In this document: piece after piece, positions 6,618 through 7,142 of the stretch
Numbering within the stretch: position 1 is the stretch's first letter
Layout: every line of letters starts with the position of its first letter
Source: an uncultured Acinetobacter sp.
GTDB lineage: Bacteria > Pseudomonadota > Gammaproteobacteria > Pseudomonadales > Moraxellaceae
Direction of reading: 5' to 3'
Length of the DNA: 7,142 nucleotides
NCBI GenBank assembly: GCA_900766635.1
Contig: CAAFWA010000010.1
Span: forward strand, 1-7,142
Notes under the pieces: generated by a model
What the model was told of the DNA's origin: nothing
The model's database searches: none
The model's input: the letters and a program-made list of their open reading frames with translations, nothing else
Translations under genes and position numbers: made by a program

Positions 6618-6702
6618 AAAAAAATTGAAAAAATTACTTAAAAAAAGAATTAATAGATTGTTTTTATAAAACATTTTCTTTACAAAAAAATTGCTTAAAG
6701 CG

Positions 6703-6711
6703 TGTTATAAA
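6703..6711 (+). promoter_or_regulatory. extended -10 promoter candidate for the glutathione transferase gene
   Basis: TGTTATAAA fits an extended -10 (TGn plus TATAAA) with no recognisable -35 at 17 bp. It would start transcription near 6718, giving a leader of about 30 nt with a GGAG SD at 6733-6736. The surrounding AT-rich stretch (about 6606-6731) holds no other feature I can support. Confidence 0.45.
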
Positions 6712-6747
6712 AATTCAGTTTATTAAAAAAATGGAGTTTAATAGTTC

Positions 6748-7098
6748 ATGATTGATCTTTATTATTGGCCTACACCCAACGGTCATAAAATTAGTATTGC
6801 CTTAGAAGAAATGGGCCTTGAGTATCAAATTTTTCCGATCAATATTAGCCAAGATGATCAATTCCAACCTGATTTTTTAAAAATCTCGCCCAATAATAAA
6901 ATTCCTGCCATCGTGGATCAAAATGGGCCACAAGGGCAAGCGATTTCCATATTTGAATCAGGTGCGATTTTGCAATATTTAGGCCGTAAAACAGGTCTGT
7001 TTTATCCTACAGATGAAATCAAGCGAGTAGAGGTGGAGCAATGGCTGATGTGCTGCTTTGCACCGACGATATTGACGAGTTCGCTCTGCAGGCAATGA
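6748..7098 (+). CDS. YfcG-like (nu-class) glutathione transferase, 3' end replaced at ~7050
   Basis: YfcG/YghU-type (nu-class) glutathione transferases have glutathione-dependent disulfide reductase activity in the cytoplasm. Residues 1-101 match the family: MIDLYYWPTPNGHK contains the glutathione-contacting Thr9 and Asn11, SPNNKIPAI carries the cis-proline Pro53, and FESGAI supplies the Glu70-Ser71 pair of the thioredoxin fold. The alpha-helical C-terminal domain begins (VEVEQWLM) but the family sequence stops there; relatives typically continue W-Q-x-G-G-L-G-P-M. The remaining codons to the TGA at 7098 are an out-of-frame reading of htpG-like DNA, so the 116-residue product is roughly half the usual length. 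The start ATG at 6748 has GGAG 11 nt upstream and lies divergent from hsp20. The break is most likely an assembly or library chimera rather than a real pseudogene. Confidence 0.85.
   Translation: MIDLYYWPTPNGHKISIALEEMGLEYQIFPINISQDDQFQPDFLKISPNNKIPAIVDQNGPQGQAISIFESGAILQYLGRKTGLFYPTDEIKRVEVEQWLMCCFAPTILTSSLCRQ
7044..7052. other. chimeric junction between transferase and htpG sequence
   Basis: Transferase homology is lost after the Met codon at 7048-7050, and HtpG-like homology can be read from 7044 or 7047 in a different frame. The two sources could share about nine bases, GCTGATGTG, so the exact crossover cannot be placed more finely. Short shared sequence at such a switch is typical of amplification or assembly chimeras. 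Confidence 0.7.
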
Positions 7099-7142
7099 CC
7101 CGCTTCAAGGAAAAAGAATTCCGTAATGTCACTTCCGGTGAC
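7044..7142 (+). CDS. htpG: htpG (Hsp90) internal fragment, Firmicute-like, open at the window end
   Basis: In the frame starting at 7044 the last 99 bases read ADVLLCTDDIDEFALQAM followed by TRFKEKEFRNVTSGD with no stop. This matches the middle/C-terminal part of HtpG, where Firmicute proteins have a block of the form VLL-T-DIDEF-x-x-x-M followed by a K-F-x-(S/N)-V-S-x-G-D-L segment (recalled, not searched); E. coli HtpG has the diverged VLLLSDRIDEWMMNYL at the same place. HtpG is the ATP-dependent bacterial Hsp90 chaperone. The fragment lacks everything before this point: there is no ATPase domain and no start, and the in-frame ATG at 7041 is incidental. Base composition differs too: 46 of 92 bases after 7050 are G/C, against 88 of 240 in the preceding transferase (6781-7020). 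It does not belong to the neighbouring chromosome. Confidence 0.75.

Noticed and set aside
7045..7098. Transferase gene truncated by a natural frameshift or pseudogenisation.
   Set aside because: No frame downstream of 7050 resumes transferase homology, whereas one frame gives a clear Hsp90 match with different base composition, so this is a join, not an indel.
7041..7142. New gene starting at ATG 7041 (MADVLLCTDD...).
   Set aside because: The ATG lies inside transferase sequence before the junction, has no suitable SD, and the downstream residues are an internal htpG block, not an N-terminus.

Overview
The first ~7,050 bases look like chromosomal DNA of a low-GC gammaproteobacterium, most likely Acinetobacter (Moraxellaceae). 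The reasons are the housekeeping proteins, which resemble Acinetobacter orthologues from memory (no search was run), the AT-rich codon use, and a panB-panC-rapZ-NPr-DarP gene order that differs from the enterobacterial arrangement. The last ~90 bases are different: they encode an htpG (Hsp90) fragment of Firmicute-like character, at higher GC, joined out of frame to a glutathione transferase gene. The window end therefore looks chimeric.

Layout. 1-3320 (+): a tight unit of panB (5' end off the window), panC, rapZ, an NPr/PtsO-type HPr gene and darP (yjgA). Intergenic gaps are 2 to 15 nt, with one ATGA overlap, and the unit is closed by a strong hairpin terminator at 3321-3346. 3347-3497: a leader for thrS holding a hairpin whose 7-nt loop copies a tRNA-Thr(GGU) anticodon loop, just upstream of the Shine-Dalgarno (SD) sequence. 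3498-5974 (+): thrS and infC, 5 nt apart; infC begins with the rare ATT start codon. 5984-6017: a perfect palindrome serving as a shared terminator for the converging infC and hsp20. 6021-6485 (-): an IbpA-type small heat-shock protein whose 5' UTR contains a ROSE-like RNA thermometer. 6748 onward (+): the N-terminal half of a YfcG-like (nu-class) glutathione transferase, cut off at ~7050 by the foreign htpG sequence.

How the genes fit together. PanB and PanC supply two steps of pantothenate (coenzyme A) synthesis. RapZ and NPr are the pair that in Enterobacteria sits in the rpoN operon and links nitrogen-PTS signalling to amino-sugar control. DarP, ThrRS and IF3 serve ribosome assembly and translation. 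Three genes carry visible post-transcriptional control signals: thrS (a tRNA-mimic operator), infC (an ATT start sensed by IF3 itself) and hsp20 (a thermometer hairpin over the SD). These RNA-level switches and the terminal chimera are the most noteworthy content. No mobile element, CRISPR array, tRNA or rRNA gene was seen.
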